From assembly GCA_018656255.1 (NCBI GenBank), contig JABHYI010000049.1, forward strand, positions 1 through 10,946: a stretch of 10,946 nucleotides of DNA, read 5' to 3'. Positions 1-7,730 of the stretch are shown here, piece by piece. This DNA is from Bacteroidota bacterium (GTDB lineage Bacteria > Bacteroidota > Bacteroidia > Flavobacteriales > Flavobacteriaceae). How positions within the stretch are numbered: the stretch's first letter is position 1; each line of letters opens with the position of its first letter. The translations under genes were made by a program, and so were the position numbers. The notes beneath the pieces were generated by a model. That model saw only the letters and a list, made by a program, of their open reading frames with translations. It was not told the origin of the DNA and ran no database searches.

Positions 1-1705
1 AGGTTTCTTGTTTTGCGGTAAACAAATTATCTAAATGTTGTGCTAATTGCTTTTTACCACCCATTAATTGCATCAAGCCAGAAATATCTTGTGGTGCATA
101 CAAGCTGTATTGCCATGCGTTGGCCTCTGTGTAATTAAAGTTCACCTCATAAGGATCGAAAGGACCAAACCAAGTATTATTAAACCTTCCCTGCATAAAA
201 CCTGTGCTTGGATTGTACATGTTTTTATAATACTGTGCTCGCTCAGTAAATTGTTTAAACACCTGGGTATTACCCATTTTTTTTGCCATTTGAGCAATGG
301 TCCAGTCATCATATGCATATTCAAGGGTTTTAGAAACACTTTCGCTTTCCATTTCAACAGGAACAAAACCTACATCTTTGTAAGAAGCTAAACCTAGCTT
401 GTCTTGCATAGCACTATGGGTCATGGCCTCCAGGGCTTTTTTACTGTCATACCCAGAAATCCCCTTAAGGTAGGCATCTGCAATGACTGGTACTGCGTGA
501 TACCCAATCATACACCCCGTATAATTGGCGCTCAAATCCCAAATTGGCATGATACCACCTTCGTCATATTTTGCTAAAAAGGTGTTTATAAAATCATTGG
601 TGCGCTCATGCTCTATAATAGTATACAAAGGATGGGCTGCTCTGTAGGTATCCCAGAGAGAGAAAACAGTGTAGTAGTCAAAGTCTTTTGTTTGGTGTAT
701 TTCTAAATCCATTCCTCTGTAACGACCATCTACATCTTGGTATATATTAGGGGCAATCATGGTGTGATAAAGGGCCGTATAAAAAGTGGAAAGGTTGTCT
801 TTATTTGCGTCTTCAACAACAATTTTCTCTAACTGTTGCTCCCAAGATTGTGCCGCCTGTTTTTTGAGGGTTTCAAAAGTTTTAGAGCCAATTTCTACTT
901 CTCTATTTTGTTTGGCACCTGACTGATCTACCGCAGAAATACCTACTGAAATATACACAGGTTCATTGTTTGGGTTGACAAACTCTAGAGCGCATTTTCT
1001 AGCCCCTGGCATTCCATTTTTGGGAGGGGATTGCAACATATCTTTAAATGGATGAGATGTTTTTATACTAAAAAACAAACGTTGGTCTGTTGCCCATGCC
1101 TCTGAAAATCTAAACCCTTGAATTTCTGTGTCTGAAATAATTTCAATAGAAGCATCTAATACTTTATCACGATGTAATAAATCTAAGATTAACACCTGAT
1201 TCTCTGAGCTTGGATAGGTGTATAAATGCATCGCTGCTCTGGTTGTTGTAGTTAACTCAACATCAATATTAGTATCTTCTAAATGCACTTTATAATACCC
1301 CGGAGAAGCTTCTTCTTTTTGGTGAGAAAAGGAAGAGCCATAGCCTTTTTGGCCATTAGCCCCATTATTGAAATTAATGGCATTAGTTGGCATTAACAAC
1401 ACATCGCCGTAGTCACTAACGCCCGTTCCACTGAGGTGGGTGTGGCTAAAGCCGTATATATAATCATCACTGTAATGATAACCACTACAGCCGTCCCAAC
1501 CGTCTAAACGGGTATCTGGGCTTAATTGAACCATTCCAAAAGCCGTGGTTGCGCCCGGGTAGGTGTGCCCGTGGCCACCGGTTCCTATAAAGGGATTTAC
1601 ATAACTTGTTAAAGGAATATTTTGTGTGGAGGCAGGGTTGATTTTTGTATGTGAACAACTCGCTAGTACAAATGTCACAAATAGTGCAAAAATAATATTC
1701 TTCAT
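1..1705 (-). CDS. GH92 family alpha-mannosidase-type lipoprotein, C-terminus outside window
   Basis: Predicted exo-acting glycoside hydrolase of family GH92, which removes alpha-linked mannose (mostly alpha-1,2, -1,3 or -1,4) from glycans in a calcium-dependent inverting reaction. The ATG is at 1705-1703; 568 codons are open to the window edge, against roughly 750 residues for the family, so about a quarter is missing. Residues 1-17 form a lipoprotein signal ending LASC, with Cys17 as the lipidation site. The next residues (SHTKI) lack the acidic patch of known Bacteroidota surface-export signals, so periplasmic facing is possible. The N-terminal domain carries the family hallmark NPFIGTGGHGHTYPGA (residues 37-52), then FSHTHLSGTG (86-95). 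The catalytic (alpha/alpha)6 domain shows FSLWDTYRAAHPL (348-360) and TEANAWQY (526-533). Glu527 sits where the catalytic acid of characterised members lies. The specificity-determining HE pair and the catalytic aspartates would lie beyond the window, so linkage preference cannot be read here. The family assignment is secure. Confidence 0.95.
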   Translation of the reverse strand, partial: MKNIIFALFVTFVLASCSHTKINPASTQNIPLTSYVNPFIGTGGHGHTYPGATTAFGMVQLSPDTRLDGWDGCSGYHYSDDYIYGFSHTHLSGTGVSDYGDVLLMPTNAINFNNGANGQKGYGSSFSHQKEEASPGYYKVHLEDTNIDVELTTTTRAAMHLYTYPSSENQVLILDLLHRDKVLDASIEIISDTEIQGFRFSEAWATDQRLFFSIKTSHPFKDMLQSPPKNGMPGARKCALEFVNPNNEPVYISVGISAVDQSGAKQNREVEIGSKTFETLKKQAAQSWEQQLEKIVVEDANKDNLSTFYTALYHTMIAPNIYQDVDGRYRGMDLEIHQTKDFDYYTVFSLWDTYRAAHPLYTIIEHERTNDFINTFLAKYDEGGIMPIWDLSANYTGCMIGYHAVPVIADAYLKGISGYDSKKALEAMTHSAMQDKLGLASYKDVGFVPVEMESESVSKTLEYAYDDWTIAQMAKKMGNTQVFKQFTERAQYYKNMYNPSTGFMQGRFNNTWFGPFDPYEVNFNYTEANAWQYSLYAPQDISGLMQLMGGKKQLAQHLDNLFTAKQET

Positions 1706-1723
1706 GTTCCTTTTTTAAAGACC

Positions 1724-1753
1724 AAAAGATACAACAATCATTATAATTTCAAA
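1724..1753 (-). promoter_or_regulatory. Possible Bacteroidota-type promoter for the GH92 gene
   Basis: Read on the minus strand, TTTG (1753-1750) is followed after 18 bases by TATCTTTT (1731-1724), which matches the Bacteroidota -7 consensus TAnnTTTG at all but the last base. Transcription would begin near 1718, giving a leader of only about 12 bases before the ATG at 1705. The spacing fits, but the -7 mismatch and short leader make this tentative. On the plus strand of the same gap the best candidate for the phosphoesterase gene is TATCTTTA (1810-1817), which has no TTG at the right distance. Confidence 0.35.
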
Positions 1754-1838
1754 GACACACAAACAAGCAATTTTAAGACCATATTCACACAAGAGCTAAA
1801 AAATGTAATTATCTTTAACCACAAAGAAAACCAAGACT

Positions 1839-3062
1839 ATGCTACGTTGGATTATTCCTATTGTTTTTTACATACTTATAGATATTTATGCCTTTCAGGC
1901 CATAAAAACGATAAGTAAAAACCACTTTATACACGGGGTTTATGTGTTAAGCTCGGTAGCTATATTGGTGTTTTTTATATATGCCATCACCTCCCCCGAT
2001 GCTAGAACAAATCCAAAAATGATGTACATCTATGGGCTTTTCTTAGCTTTATTTGTCCCTAAGATTATTGCGGTTATTGCTATGTTTGGTGAAGATGTTA
2101 TTAGGGTATTTGTTGGGGTTTTCTATAAAATTGGAGGAGGCAGTGAGGCTTCTTTTATGCCCTCACGGCGTAAATTTGTTAGCACAGTAGCCCTTGGGGT
2201 TGCTGCCATACCTTTTGCTGCTCTATTATACGGCATGATTAAAGGAAAATACAACTACAAGGTTTTACAATACACCCTAGAATTTGATGATTTACCTAGC
2301 AGCTTTGACGGATATACCCTTACTCAAATCAGTGATATACACAGCGGGAGTTTTGATAATCCAGAAAAGGTCAAGTATGCTGTAGATTTGGTAAACAAAC
2401 AACAAAGCGATCTTATTTTATTTACTGGAGATTTAGTAAACAATGTTGCCCAGGAAATGGATGCCTGGAAAGATACCTTTGCCACATTAAAAGCAACAGA
2501 TGGAGTGTACTCAGTTTTAGGCAATCATGACTATGGAGATTATGTGTCTTGGGAGTCTGCAGAAAAAAAACAGGAAAATCTACAGGCACTAATAGCCCTA
2601 CAAAAAGACATGGGCTGGGATGTACTATTAAATGAAAGTAGAACCATCCAAAAAAACCAACAGGCTATAAAACTTGTGGGAGTAGAAAACTGGGGAGAAG
2701 GAGGTTTTAAAAAAGCTGGTGATTTAGAGAAGGCCTGTGCAGATGTTAGCGCCCAAGATTTCACAATTTTAATGAGTCATGACCCATCACACTGGCAATC
2801 TAGGGTAAAAGAGCATCCAAAAAACATACAACTAACCCTAAGTGGCCATACCCATGGCATGCAATTTGGAATTGAAATACCAGGATGGTTTAAATGGAGT
2901 CCCGTAAAGTACCGATACCAAAATTGGGCAGGGATTTACAAGGAGTTTGGACGTTACATAAATGTGAATCGTGGCTTTGGGTATTTAGGCTATCCAGGAC
3001 GTGTTGGTATTTGGCCTGAGGTCACTGTAATTACCCTTAAAAAGAAGAGCAAAACCGCGTAA
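1839..3062 (+). CDS. Membrane-anchored calcineurin-like metallophosphoesterase (YkuE/YaeI-like)
   Basis: Predicted dinuclear-metal phosphoesterase of 407 residues, with an N-terminal membrane domain and a C-terminal catalytic domain. Hydrophobic segments lie at about 2-22, 31-51, 62-83 and 114-133. The last is preceded by SRRKF (109-113), a twin-arginine-like motif that here sits inside the chain and not at the N-terminus. The metallophosphoesterase motifs all follow in order: DIH (166-168), GDLVNN (197-202), GNHD (228-231), His314 in SHDP, and GHTHG (336-340). All expected metal ligands are present, so the enzyme is probably active. The order of membrane segments plus catalytic domain resembles the YkuE/YaeI group. 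Members of that group hydrolyse phosphodiesters or lipid-linked substrates in vitro, but the physiological substrate here cannot be named. The gene is divergent from the GH92 gene and ends just before the promoter of the thioredoxin-like gene, so the two plus-strand genes need not be one operon. The start has no strong ribosome binding site, only an A-rich leader. Confidence 0.9.
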   Translation: MLRWIIPIVFYILIDIYAFQAIKTISKNHFIHGVYVLSSVAILVFFIYAITSPDARTNPKMMYIYGLFLALFVPKIIAVIAMFGEDVIRVFVGVFYKIGGGSEASFMPSRRKFVSTVALGVAAIPFAALLYGMIKGKYNYKVLQYTLEFDDLPSSFDGYTLTQISDIHSGSFDNPEKVKYAVDLVNKQQSDLILFTGDLVNNVAQEMDAWKDTFATLKATDGVYSVLGNHDYGDYVSWESAEKKQENLQALIALQKDMGWDVLLNESRTIQKNQQAIKLVGVENWGEGGFKKAGDLEKACADVSAQDFTILMSHDPSHWQSRVKEHPKNIQLTLSGHTHGMQFGIEIPGWFKWSPVKYRYQNWAGIYKEFGRYINVNRGFGYLGYPGRVGIWPEVTVITLKKKSKTA

Positions 3063-3065
3063 TAC

Positions 3066-3094
3066 TTGTTGTTTGGGTATAAATGTTATATTTG
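3066..3094 (+). promoter_or_regulatory. Promoter of the thioredoxin-like gene (TTG-N18-TATATTTG)
   Basis: TTG at 3066-3068 is followed after 18 bases by TATATTTG (3087-3094), an exact match to the Bacteroidota -7 consensus TAnnTTTG. An alternative upstream element TTTG lies at 3072-3075, with shorter spacing. Transcription would begin near 3100, leaving about 25 bases of leader before the ATG at 3126. The site begins four bases after the phosphoesterase stop codon, and it argues against translation starting at the in-frame TTG at 3066. Confidence 0.6.
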
Positions 3095-3125
3095 TAATAC
3101 AATTAGTCCCAAAAAGAGAAACCTC

Positions 3126-3422
3126 ATGTCAAAATTTGGAGAAATTATTGAAACAAACATTCCTGTCTTGCTCGACTTTTATACCGAGTGGGATGAGGCT
3201 TGTAAATCGATGCATCCCGTACTTAGAGATGTAGCGGCAGCCCTTGGTGATAAAGCCCGGGTGATTAAAATAGATGTAGAGAAAAACAGTGAACTTGCAG
3301 AAGCCCTCCGCGTAAAAGGCTTGCCAACACTTATGATATATAAGCAAGGTGAGATGAAATGGAGACAAAGCGGAGAACAAGATGCCAATACCCTAATTGG
3401 TTTGGTGCAAGAATACGTATAA
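3126..3422 (+). CDS. Thioredoxin-fold protein lacking the nucleophilic cysteine (WDEAC active site)
   Basis: Small cytoplasmic protein of 98 residues with a complete thioredoxin fold and no signal peptide. The landmarks are LLDFYTEW (15-22), the active-site region W22-D-E-A-C26-K27, IKIDVEKN (47-54) with the family's conserved Asp50, and the cis-proline loop GLPT (65-68, Pro67). A classical thioredoxin has WCGPCK, so the attacking first cysteine is Asp23 here and only the resolving cysteine, Cys26, remains. Ordinary dithiol-disulfide exchange is therefore not expected. Possible roles are binding, monothiol or mixed-disulfide chemistry, or a structural one. The ATG at 3126 was chosen because the in-frame TTG start at 3066 lies inside the promoter and would add 20 residues unlike any thioredoxin N-terminus. 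The gene ends 36 bases before the convergent deacetylase gene, with no clear terminator hairpin between them. The fold is certain; the function is not. Confidence 0.9.
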   Translation: MSKFGEIIETNIPVLLDFYTEWDEACKSMHPVLRDVAAALGDKARVIKIDVEKNSELAEALRVKGLPTLMIYKQGEMKWRQSGEQDANTLIGLVQEYV

Positions 3423-3458
3423 CATCCTTACAGTTACATTTTAACTTTAATACTTGTG

Positions 3459-4094
3459 TTATTTTGACACGGGCAGCGCCTTACACTGCCATCCCATTTT
3501 AGTGCAGTGTGCCAGCACTTTTGGCAAAACGTATTGAAGGTTTTTAAAAGCCTTCAAACTATCATGAAAGACAACAATACTGCCTGGTTTTATGTGTGTT
3601 ATTACATTTTTTAAACACTGCTGCCTAGAGATGTTGTGATCATAATCTTTACTTAAAACACTCCACATTACAATGCTGTAGCCTTGAGCTTGCAGAATCC
3701 TGGCTTGTTTGGGAGTAATCCTGCCATAAGGAGGTCTAAAAAGCGGCACAAAACCTGGCAGATGACTCTCCAGAACTGCTGCACATTTTTCAATATCTTT
3801 TGTGTAGTTTTTAACAGATGTTTTCCAACCATTGTAATGACTAAAGGTATGATTGCCAATACCATGAGAAGCGGCAATTACTTTATTGAAAATTGCAGGA
3901 TATTTAGTTACATTATCCCCAATACAAAAAAAAGTAGCTTTTGCATTATGCGCATTTAATTGGTCTAGCACCCATGGGCTCACCTGTGGAATTGGACCAT
4001 CATCAAAAGTGAGGTAAATAGCATTATTAGCCTTTGAGTATTCCCAAATTTGTTTCGGGAATAACCGAGTCACAAATTTGGGTGTTTGTATCAT
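3459..4094 (-). CDS. Polysaccharide deacetylase (NodB homology domain, CE4-like)
   Basis: Predicted metal-dependent carbohydrate N- or O-deacetylase of 211 residues, consisting of little more than a NodB homology domain. The motifs appear in order: TFDDGP (29-34; Asp31 as the expected base, Asp32 as metal ligand), NHTFSH (81-86; His82 and His86 as metal ligands), RPPYGR (120-125), Trp144 followed by KDYD (149-152), and VVFHD (174-178; His177 as the expected acid). The catalytic set is complete. No signal peptide or membrane anchor is visible at the N-terminus (MIQTPKFVTR), which is unusual for a peptidoglycan- or exopolysaccharide-acting enzyme. It suggests either a cytoplasmic or membrane-surface substrate such as a lipid-linked sugar, or an unrecognised export route. 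The gene starts 23 bases after the stop of the DUF2723 gene on the same strand, so the two are probably cotranscribed. The substrate is unknown. Confidence 0.9.
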   Translation of the reverse strand: MIQTPKFVTRLFPKQIWEYSKANNAIYLTFDDGPIPQVSPWVLDQLNAHNAKATFFCIGDNVTKYPAIFNKVIAASHGIGNHTFSHYNGWKTSVKNYTKDIEKCAAVLESHLPGFVPLFRPPYGRITPKQARILQAQGYSIVMWSVLSKDYDHNISRQQCLKNVITHIKPGSIVVFHDSLKAFKNLQYVLPKVLAHCTKMGWQCKALPVSK

Positions 4095-4117
4095 GTGTTA
4101 GGTTTTCTGAAATACAG

Positions 4118-7100
4118 TTAGTTAACTTGGCTTTGTAATAATTCTTGTAATGAAGCCTCTGCGGGTATTTCTGTATCTGAGTTTGAGGCAGATTGATCTT
4201 CTAATTCTATACCCTCATCTGGATTATAAAGGTAGGGAAACAACTTTATGTACTCATTAAATTTTATAGCCTCTGCAAGAGCATATTGTTTTGTGTCTTC
4301 AGCCAACAATACAGTAACAACAGCTCTGTAGCGCTCCATATCTGTATAGATTTCTCTACGCATATCTATCTGCTCATTGGTCTTAAAACTACTGAAATAG
4401 AGTAGTTTTTCTTGATATACCACCGCTAACTGCGCATAAATATCACGGGCTTTTTCTGGCTGGTTTACTCTGTAATACATTTGCATGTAAGGCTCTAGCA
4501 AAGAATAGAATGCAAAGGTATCAACCGGCATTTTCTCCATAGCCAAATCTAGTATCTCACGAGCTTTGTCTAGTTTATTTTCTTTTAACAGCGCCTCTGC
4601 AATACGGGCTAGGTTACTTCTATAGGTTAATCCATTTCTGCGGGTTTCTATATCGTGATAAACAGCTGGATCTCCGCTATTACCCCAGTCCCAATTTTTG
4701 ACAATTTCATATGATTTGTCTGCATCTACACGCCCCATATCAAAAGGATTATCCTTATCTACTGGTGTTTTAATTGGTACTAATTTATATACCACTCCAT
4801 CCATTTGCAGGTAATCTTTCATCCAAAGATAATCATCATCTCCAAAGCTTCCACCACTAAAATAGATAGGGCGCTGCCAATTATTATTGGCAATAATATC
4901 CAGCATTAAAAGTCTGTTTTTATAAATAACTTCGTCCTTTATAGTAACATCTATATAGGGTACTATCTTGGCCTGGTCTTTTAAGGCAACAACACCGCTT
5001 TTAAGAACAGCCTGCTTATCTACAGGAAGTCTAAAAGTTTTTGTTGGAAAGGTGTTAACTACTTGCCCACTACTTGGTATTTGATACATTGTTCTAGGAT
5101 CATCAGAGGCTATCCAATCCATCCATACATTAATATTTATACTATCTGTGTCAATTTCATTGAAAATAATATAATCTCTTGAGCCGTATTTATAATCCTT
5201 GTGAGTGAGTTGAGAAGGGATGGGATCACTATCAAAGGCCTTCTTTTTCATGTCATCTATGTACCAATCTGTAGCAAACAAAGCGGTGTTTACTACACGC
5301 ACATCACGCCTATATCCTTCAATGTTTTGAAGGTACCAAAGGGCAAAGGTATCATTGTCTCCGATGGTAAAAATAATACCATTTTGTTCTATACTATCCA
5401 GGTACATGCGCGCCATAGATTGGGCTGTATATCTGTTTGAACGGTCATGATCATCCCAGTTTTGAGACACCATTAGCACTGGAGCCCCTAGCATAGTTGC
5501 ACTCAAAACAATGGGAAGTGCTACCTTAGGGTTTATGTACTCTTTTAAGATTTCATACAGCGCATACACTCCATATCCAATCCATATGGCAAAGACATAA
5601 AAACTACCAACAAGGGCATAATCTCGCTCTCTAGGCTCGAAGGGTCTCTCATTTAAATATACTTTTAAAGCCAGACCTGTAAAGAGGAAAAACACCAACA
5701 GCACCCAAAAGGTTTTCTTGTCATACTTGGCCAAAAATAAGATTCCTAAAAGCCCTATGAGCAGCGGTATAAAATAATAGGTGTTTCTAGCTTTATTTTC
5801 TAGTGCGTCTGTAGGGATATTATTTTGAGGTCCTATTAGCATTTGATCCACAAATGGAATACCACTAATCCAGTTTCCGTGCAACTTATCATACCTTCCT
5901 TGAATATCATCTTGTCTGCCAGCAAAATTCCACATAAAATAACGCCAGTACATATATCCAAACTGATACTCAAACATAAAGCGCATGTTGGTTATAAACC
6001 CAGGTTTTTCTATGTCTAGATAATCTCCAAAATTCTTTAAGAATTTGTCATAATCTTCACTATCTACAAGGCCTTTATCATAGGCCTGCCTAAACTTTGC
6101 TACCTCATCTACAAGCAACTGCTCTGAGCGGTATTCATTTTTAATTTCAAAATCTACAGCGCCAGTAATCTCCATGTAATTGGCGTTGTGCTCCAAACTC
6201 CACATTCTTGGCAAGAATGCCTTTTGATTATCTTCAAAGTTTTGTTTTGCATTTTGAATGTCATTTACAATAACATATTTTTTTGCATTAAGATCTTTTT
6301 CATATTTAGGCTTATCATCCAAAAATGGATTGTCTTTATCTAGCCCTACATAAGCCTCTGTAAAAAGTGGTCCATAAAACAAGTGTGTTTCTGGATATTG
6401 TTCACGGTTGTAATAGGCTAACAACTCTCGGGCGTTGTTTGGGTTGTTTTCATTGATAACAGTACCTGCATTGGCCCTTATTGGCAACATAAGCCAACTA
6501 GAAAAACCAATAAAGATAAACAGCACACAAAGTAGAAGTGTGTTGAGTTTCACAAAACTTTTGCTTCTTGTGTAGCGCAAACCAAAATAAAATACTGCCA
6601 AAAACAAAAGCCCAGCTATTATGGTTCCAGAATTAAATGGCATGTTTATTTGATTGACAAAGAAAATTTCGGCAGCACTAAAAAAGCGCAAGGTCATGGG
6701 TAGTAATAGTTTGAAAATAAATAACAGTATGGCAACGGTGACCACATTGGCAATCAAGAAATTTTTTACTGTTACTTTGTTATAGTTTTTAAAGAAATAT
6801 AAAAATCCAATGGCAGGAATAGTTAGTAATCCCATAAAGTGAACCCCAAAAGAAAGTCCAATAACAAAGGCAATTAACACCACCCATTTATCACCTCTGG
6901 GGGTAAACATTTCTCCCTCCCAGCGAAGACCAGCATAAAATAGCACAGACATTATAAAAGCCGCCATTGCATACACCTCTGCCTCTACTGCACTGTACCA
7001 AAAACTGTCAGTAAATGCAAAAGTTAATGAGGCAACTACAGCGCTACCTAAAATGGCTATTTGATTGTTTTTAGTAAAGGTGTCATTTTTTTTCACCAAA

Positions 7101-7414
7101 TTGGACAGTAAAATAGTTACAGACCAAAACATAAATAAGATGGTAAAAGCACTGGCAAAGACCGACATTAAATTAATAGTCAAGGCAATATTTGTTGCCT
7201 CCATCGCAAAAATTGAGAAGAAAGCTCCCATTAATTGATATAATGGAGCTCCTGGAGGATGTCCTACTTCAAGGTTACTTGCAGTGGTAATATACTCTCC
7301 GGCATCCCAGAAACTAGCAGTAGGTTCTACTGTGCTCCAGTAGGTCACTAGGGCTATTGAAAAGACAAACCAGCCTAAGATTGTATTCCATTTTTTGAAT
7401 GTAAAAGACCCCAT
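4118..7414 (-). CDS. DUF2723 multi-span membrane protein, GT-C/TMEM260-like, with C-terminal helical repeat region
   Basis: Large inner-membrane protein of 1098 residues of the DUF2723 family, the usual length for the long Bacteroidota form. The N-terminal signature is intact: an initial hydrophobic segment (11-29), then SFWDAGEYI (34-42) and GHPPGAPLY (51-59). WDAGE (36-40) is an acidic first-loop motif of the kind used for catalysis in GT-C lipid-sugar-dependent glycosyltransferases. Further hydrophobic segments lie at about 60-105, 119-135, 145-161, 176-208, 217-239, 263-278, 291-311, 547-562, 568-584, 600-621 and 630-649. A hydrophilic block (about 312-545) interrupts them. Other conserved-looking stretches are NERPFEPRERDYA (588-600), QNWDDHDRSNRY (651-662), GDNDTF (685-690) and RPIYFSGG (848-855). 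Residues about 931-1060 are amphipathic helices resembling tetratricopeptide repeats. TMEM260, a eukaryotic relative, is a protein O-mannosyltransferase; applying that activity here is inference. The gene leads a probable operon with the deacetylase. No consensus promoter was found upstream. Confidence 0.88.
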   Translation of the reverse strand: MGSFTFKKWNTILGWFVFSIALVTYWSTVEPTASFWDAGEYITTASNLEVGHPPGAPLYQLMGAFFSIFAMEATNIALTINLMSVFASAFTILFMFWSVTILLSNLVKKNDTFTKNNQIAILGSAVVASLTFAFTDSFWYSAVEAEVYAMAAFIMSVLFYAGLRWEGEMFTPRGDKWVVLIAFVIGLSFGVHFMGLLTIPAIGFLYFFKNYNKVTVKNFLIANVVTVAILLFIFKLLLPMTLRFFSAAEIFFVNQINMPFNSGTIIAGLLFLAVFYFGLRYTRSKSFVKLNTLLLCVLFIFIGFSSWLMLPIRANAGTVINENNPNNARELLAYYNREQYPETHLFYGPLFTEAYVGLDKDNPFLDDKPKYEKDLNAKKYVIVNDIQNAKQNFEDNQKAFLPRMWSLEHNANYMEITGAVDFEIKNEYRSEQLLVDEVAKFRQAYDKGLVDSEDYDKFLKNFGDYLDIEKPGFITNMRFMFEYQFGYMYWRYFMWNFAGRQDDIQGRYDKLHGNWISGIPFVDQMLIGPQNNIPTDALENKARNTYYFIPLLIGLLGILFLAKYDKKTFWVLLVFFLFTGLALKVYLNERPFEPRERDYALVGSFYVFAIWIGYGVYALYEILKEYINPKVALPIVLSATMLGAPVLMVSQNWDDHDRSNRYTAQSMARMYLDSIEQNGIIFTIGDNDTFALWYLQNIEGYRRDVRVVNTALFATDWYIDDMKKKAFDSDPIPSQLTHKDYKYGSRDYIIFNEIDTDSININVWMDWIASDDPRTMYQIPSSGQVVNTFPTKTFRLPVDKQAVLKSGVVALKDQAKIVPYIDVTIKDEVIYKNRLLMLDIIANNNWQRPIYFSGGSFGDDDYLWMKDYLQMDGVVYKLVPIKTPVDKDNPFDMGRVDADKSYEIVKNWDWGNSGDPAVYHDIETRRNGLTYRSNLARIAEALLKENKLDKAREILDLAMEKMPVDTFAFYSLLEPYMQMYYRVNQPEKARDIYAQLAVVYQEKLLYFSSFKTNEQIDMRREIYTDMERYRAVVTVLLAEDTKQYALAEAIKFNEYIKLFPYLYNPDEGIELEDQSASNSDTEIPAEASLQELLQSQVN

Positions 7415-7561
7415 ACAATTATACTTTTTTGGTTGTAGCGAATGTACTACTATTTCTCGTTTTTTTTAAACACTGATGGTACATTATCATAGTTAACGTA
7501 ACACCTAGAAGACTTATTTTATGGCTAAAATAATACAAGAATATTTTTTTACAAAAATTGC

Positions 7562-7591
7562 TTGTAGGGTATACAATTTGTTTTAAATTTG
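7562..7591 (+). promoter_or_regulatory. Promoter of tRNA-Gln (TTG-N19-TAAATTTG)
   Basis: TTG at 7562-7564 is followed after 19 bases by TAAATTTG (7584-7591), an exact match to the Bacteroidota -7 consensus TAnnTTTG. Transcription would start near 7598, about 55 bases before the mature tRNA 5' end, leaving a short precursor leader for RNase P. It is the only full match in the 239 bases between the DUF2723 start and the tRNA. Confidence 0.55.
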
Positions 7592-7653
7592 CATCCTCTA
7601 AAGCATCAATGAATTTTAATGCTTTATAAGACGAAGGTCTATACTCTTGGTAA

Positions 7654-7724
7654 TGTCCCATGGTGTAATGGTAACACTCCGGTTTTTGGTATCGTCATTC
7701 TAGGTTCGAGTCCTAGTGGGACAA
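7654..7724 (+). tRNA. tRNA-Gln, anticodon TTG
   Basis: The cloverleaf folds by eye. The acceptor stem TGTCCCA (7654-7660) pairs with TGGGACA (7717-7723), with discriminator A at 7724. The D stem GTGT/ACAC (7663-7666, 7674-7677) encloses AATGGTA. The anticodon loop is TTTTGGT with anticodon TTG at 7686-7688. The T arm is CTAGG/CCTAG (7700-7704, 7712-7716) around TTCGAGT. CCA is not encoded, so it must be added after transcription. In the anticodon stem, CCGGT (7679-7683) faces ATCGT (7691-7695), giving one terminal C:T mismatch and one G:T wobble. The gene is monocistronic, with a promoter upstream and a terminator seven bases downstream. Confidence 0.95.
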
Positions 7725-7730
7725 CACAAT

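Noticed and set aside
68..391. Plus-strand frame of 107 codons at the left end
   Set aside because: It is antisense to the well-supported GH92 gene, which explains the same bases with an unbroken family match.
2540..2764. Minus-strand frame inside the phosphoesterase gene, and similar frames inside other genes
   Set aside because: They are antisense shadows of genes with complete domain motifs, with no signal or family of their own.
3066..3125. A 20-residue N-terminal extension of the thioredoxin-like protein from a TTG start
   Set aside because: The TTG and following bases form the promoter, and the extension resembles no thioredoxin N-terminus. ATG at 3126 gives the usual length.
1..3422. 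A polysaccharide utilisation locus around the GH92 gene
   Set aside because: No SusC/SusD pair, regulator or second glycosidase lies beside it in this window. The neighbours to the right are unrelated, so only sequence to the left could show one.
7419..7661. Minus-strand frame of 80 codons upstream of the DUF2723 gene
   Set aside because: It begins inside the tRNA acceptor stem, runs across the tRNA promoter, has no recognisable domain or signal peptide, and its composition reads like translated intergenic DNA.
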